Source: JBBDYQ01 sp035553855
Lineage (GTDB): Bacteria > Actinomycetota > Thermoleophilia > Solirubrobacterales > Thermoleophilaceae
Direction: 5' to 3'
Assembly (NCBI GenBank): GCA_035553855.1
Contig: DATMJO010000125.1
Location: 1 to 22,048, forward strand
DNA length: 22,048 bases
Shown here in pieces: positions 21,233 to 22,048 of the stretch (its first letter is position 1; each line of letters starts with the position of its first letter). A program made the translations under genes and the position numbers. Under the pieces are notes generated by a model. That model worked only from the letters and a program-made list of their open reading frames with translations, ran no database searches and was not told where the DNA came from.

Positions 21233-21269
21233 GCCGTCTTGACCGGGCACGGCGTCGGGTCAAGGCGGC
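21233..21269. terminator. Long hairpin just beyond tRNA-Ala (possible terminator or processing structure)
   Basis: Twelve-position stem (21233-21244 with 21258-21269) and a 13-nt loop, ending 2 nt from the tRNA 3' base. One position is imperfect: G-U in plus-strand RNA, A-C in minus-strand RNA. No T-run follows on either side, so a classical intrinsic terminator is not supported. It could end the tRNA transcript, the plus-strand operon, or both. Confidence 0.45.
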
Positions 21270-21271
21270 GA

Positions 21272-21344
21272 TGGAGCCAGCCGGGTTCGAACCGGCGACC
21301 TCCTGCTTGCAAAGCAGGCGCTCTCCCAACTGAGCTATGGCCCC
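21272..21344 (-). tRNA. tRNA-Ala (anticodon UGC)
   Basis: A 73-nt cloverleaf reads on the minus strand. The acceptor GGGGCCA pairs with TGGCTCC and includes the G3-U70 wobble that identifies alanine tRNAs. The D arm is AGCTCAGTTGGGAGAGC. The anticodon stem CCTGC/GCAGG has loop TTTGCAA (anticodon TGC), and the T arm GCCGG/CCGGC has loop TTCGAAC. The discriminator base is A. CCA is not encoded and must be added after transcription. No variable-arm anomaly is seen. Confidence 0.97.
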
Positions 21345-21353
21345 TCGGCGCCA

Positions 21354-21359
21354 ATGGTA
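21354..21359 (-). promoter_or_regulatory. Probable -10 element of tRNA-Ala
   Basis: TACCAT on the minus strand, 9 nt before the tRNA 5' end, placing transcription start only a few bases upstream of the mature tRNA. No clear -35 box. Confidence 0.4.
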
Positions 21360-21371
21360 GGCAGCTTCGGT

Positions 21372-21400
21372 TTGCCCGCGTCCGCCCGGTGGAAGATGAT
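21372..21400 (+). promoter_or_regulatory. Candidate promoter of the glutamate dehydrogenase gene (leaderless)
   Basis: TTGCCC (21372-21377), 17-nt spacer, GATGAT (21395-21400), then 6 nt to ATG 21407. The -35 and spacing are the same as in the aminotransferase promoter at 8252-8280. The -10 distance predicts a leaderless mRNA. Confidence 0.45.
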
Positions 21401-21406
21401 CGGTCG

Positions 21407-22048
21407 ATGTCACCCGCCGAGGTCTCCAACTACGACATCGTCAACCACTACTTCGGGATCGCTCAAGAGCGGCTCGGGATGCGCGACGACGTCGCCGAGG
21501 TGCTGCGCTCGCCCTACCGCGAGGTGCGCGTTCAGATCCCGATCCAGCAATCGGACGGGCGCATCCACGTTTACTCGGGCTACCGCGTGCAGCACAACGG
21601 CGCGCGCGGGCCGTACAAGGGAGGCATCCGCTTCCACCCCGAGGTCGATCTCGACGAGGTCCGCGCGCTCGCCACTCTGATGACGTGGAAAACCGCCGTC
21701 GCGGGCATCCCCTACGGCGGCGCGAAGGGCGGCGTGGACTGCCCGGTCGACCAGCTCTCCCAGGACGAGCTCCAGCGCGTCGCCCGCTCGTTCATGGCGA
21801 AGATCGAGAAGGTGCTGGGGCCCACCCGCGACATCCCGGCGCCCGACGTGAACACGAACGCCCAGACGATGGCCTGGTTCATGGACGAGTACGGCAAGCT
21901 CCACGGACACACGCCGGCGATCGTCACCGGCAAGCCGATCTCGCTCGAGGGCTCCTACGGCCGGGAGGCCGCCACCGGGCGCGGCGTGGTCTTCTGCTTC
22001 GAGGAGGCCGCGAAGGCGATCGGCCTGGCCCCGGAGGACACGCGCATC
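21407..22048 (+). CDS. Glutamate dehydrogenase, 3'-truncated by the window edge
   Basis: The first 214 residues of a hexameric Glu/Leu/Phe/Val-type dehydrogenase, most likely glutamate dehydrogenase (glutamate to 2-oxoglutarate and ammonium). The active-site residues K71 (GPYKGGIRFH), K95 (MTWKTAVAGIPYGG), K107 (GGAKGGV) and D147 (DIPAPDVNT) align at a constant offset of 18 with those I recall in Clostridium symbiosum GDH (K89, K113, K125, D165). The Rossmann domain is only entered at the right edge (SYGREAATGRGVVF). Cofactor preference cannot be seen. ATG 21407 gives the normal family N-terminus; a leaderless start is likely. Together with ald and the aminotransferase it adds to amino-nitrogen turnover, though it is a separate transcription unit. 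Confidence 0.95.
   Translation, partial: MSPAEVSNYDIVNHYFGIAQERLGMRDDVAEVLRSPYREVRVQIPIQQSDGRIHVYSGYRVQHNGARGPYKGGIRFHPEVDLDEVRALATLMTWKTAVAGIPYGGAKGGVDCPVDQLSQDELQRVARSFMAKIEKVLGPTRDIPAPDVNTNAQTMAWFMDEYGKLHGHTPAIVTGKPISLEGSYGREAATGRGVVFCFEEAAKAIGLAPEDTRI

Noticed and set aside
21354..21680. Plus-strand open frame overlapping the start of glutamate dehydrogenase
   Set aside because: A different frame with Ser/Arg/Thr-rich translation; the glutamate dehydrogenase frame from 21407 is unmistakable.

Overview
The window is very GC-rich, almost fully coding chromosomal DNA from a bacterium. Many GTG/TTG starts, 1-10 nt start/stop overlaps, probable leaderless starts, an M. tuberculosis BfrB-type ferritin, PucR and MerR regulators and lipB-lipA point to Actinomycetota. 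A deep, non-model lineage such as Thermoleophilia (Solirubrobacterales/Gaiellales) is my inference and is not proven by any marker gene here. I see no prophage, transposase, CRISPR array, rRNA or plasmid gene. No gene-free stretch exceeds 300 bases; the longest (21146-21406) holds a palindromic repeat, a hairpin and a tRNA gene.

Layout. (1) 1-991: C-terminal two-thirds of a 2-oxoacid dehydrogenase E2 subunit, convergent with a TauE/SafE-type permease (988-1692, minus). (2) 1722-4539: TetR regulator, flavin monooxygenase and short-chain dehydrogenase as overlapping genes, probably one oxidative catabolic operon. (3) 4581-6699: ferritin (minus) divergent from a type I sulfatase. (4) 6755-7125: HicB antitoxin and a HicA relative lacking its central part. 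(5) 7164-12752: a muconate-lactonizing-type enolase-superfamily enzyme (minus) divergent from an operon of class III aminotransferase, PucR regulator, alanine dehydrogenase and SRPBCC protein. Here transamination onto pyruvate would give alanine, and alanine dehydrogenase would return it to pyruvate. (6) 12753-14307 (minus): MerR regulator with a CarH-like, partly degenerate cobalamin module, and a small membrane protein. (7) 14347-16948: lipB, lipA and a secreted or anchored kelch propeller with 4-nt overlaps; lipB-lipA supply the lipoyl group that E2 proteins such as the one at the left edge need. (8) 16964-17716 (minus): DUF4395-thioredoxin fusion with three CxxC motifs. (9) 17722-21145: rhomboid protease, 58-residue membrane protein, D-Ala-D-Ala carboxypeptidase and a group II PLP decarboxylase-like enzyme. 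(10) tRNA-Ala(UGC) on the minus strand and the start of a glutamate dehydrogenase cut by the right edge.

The most unusual non-coding signal is a 25-27 nt near-perfect palindrome (13-nt arm GTGAAACAGTGCC, one central base, reverse complement). It occurs three times, each time between converging transcription units (4544-4570, 7133-7159, 21174-21198). The most interesting proteins are the three-CxxC membrane redox fusion, the HicA-like protein without its catalytic segment, the cobalamin-like MerR regulator, and the enolase-superfamily enzyme facing the aminotransferase/alanine dehydrogenase operon. I found no clearly new multi-gene defence or mobile system.
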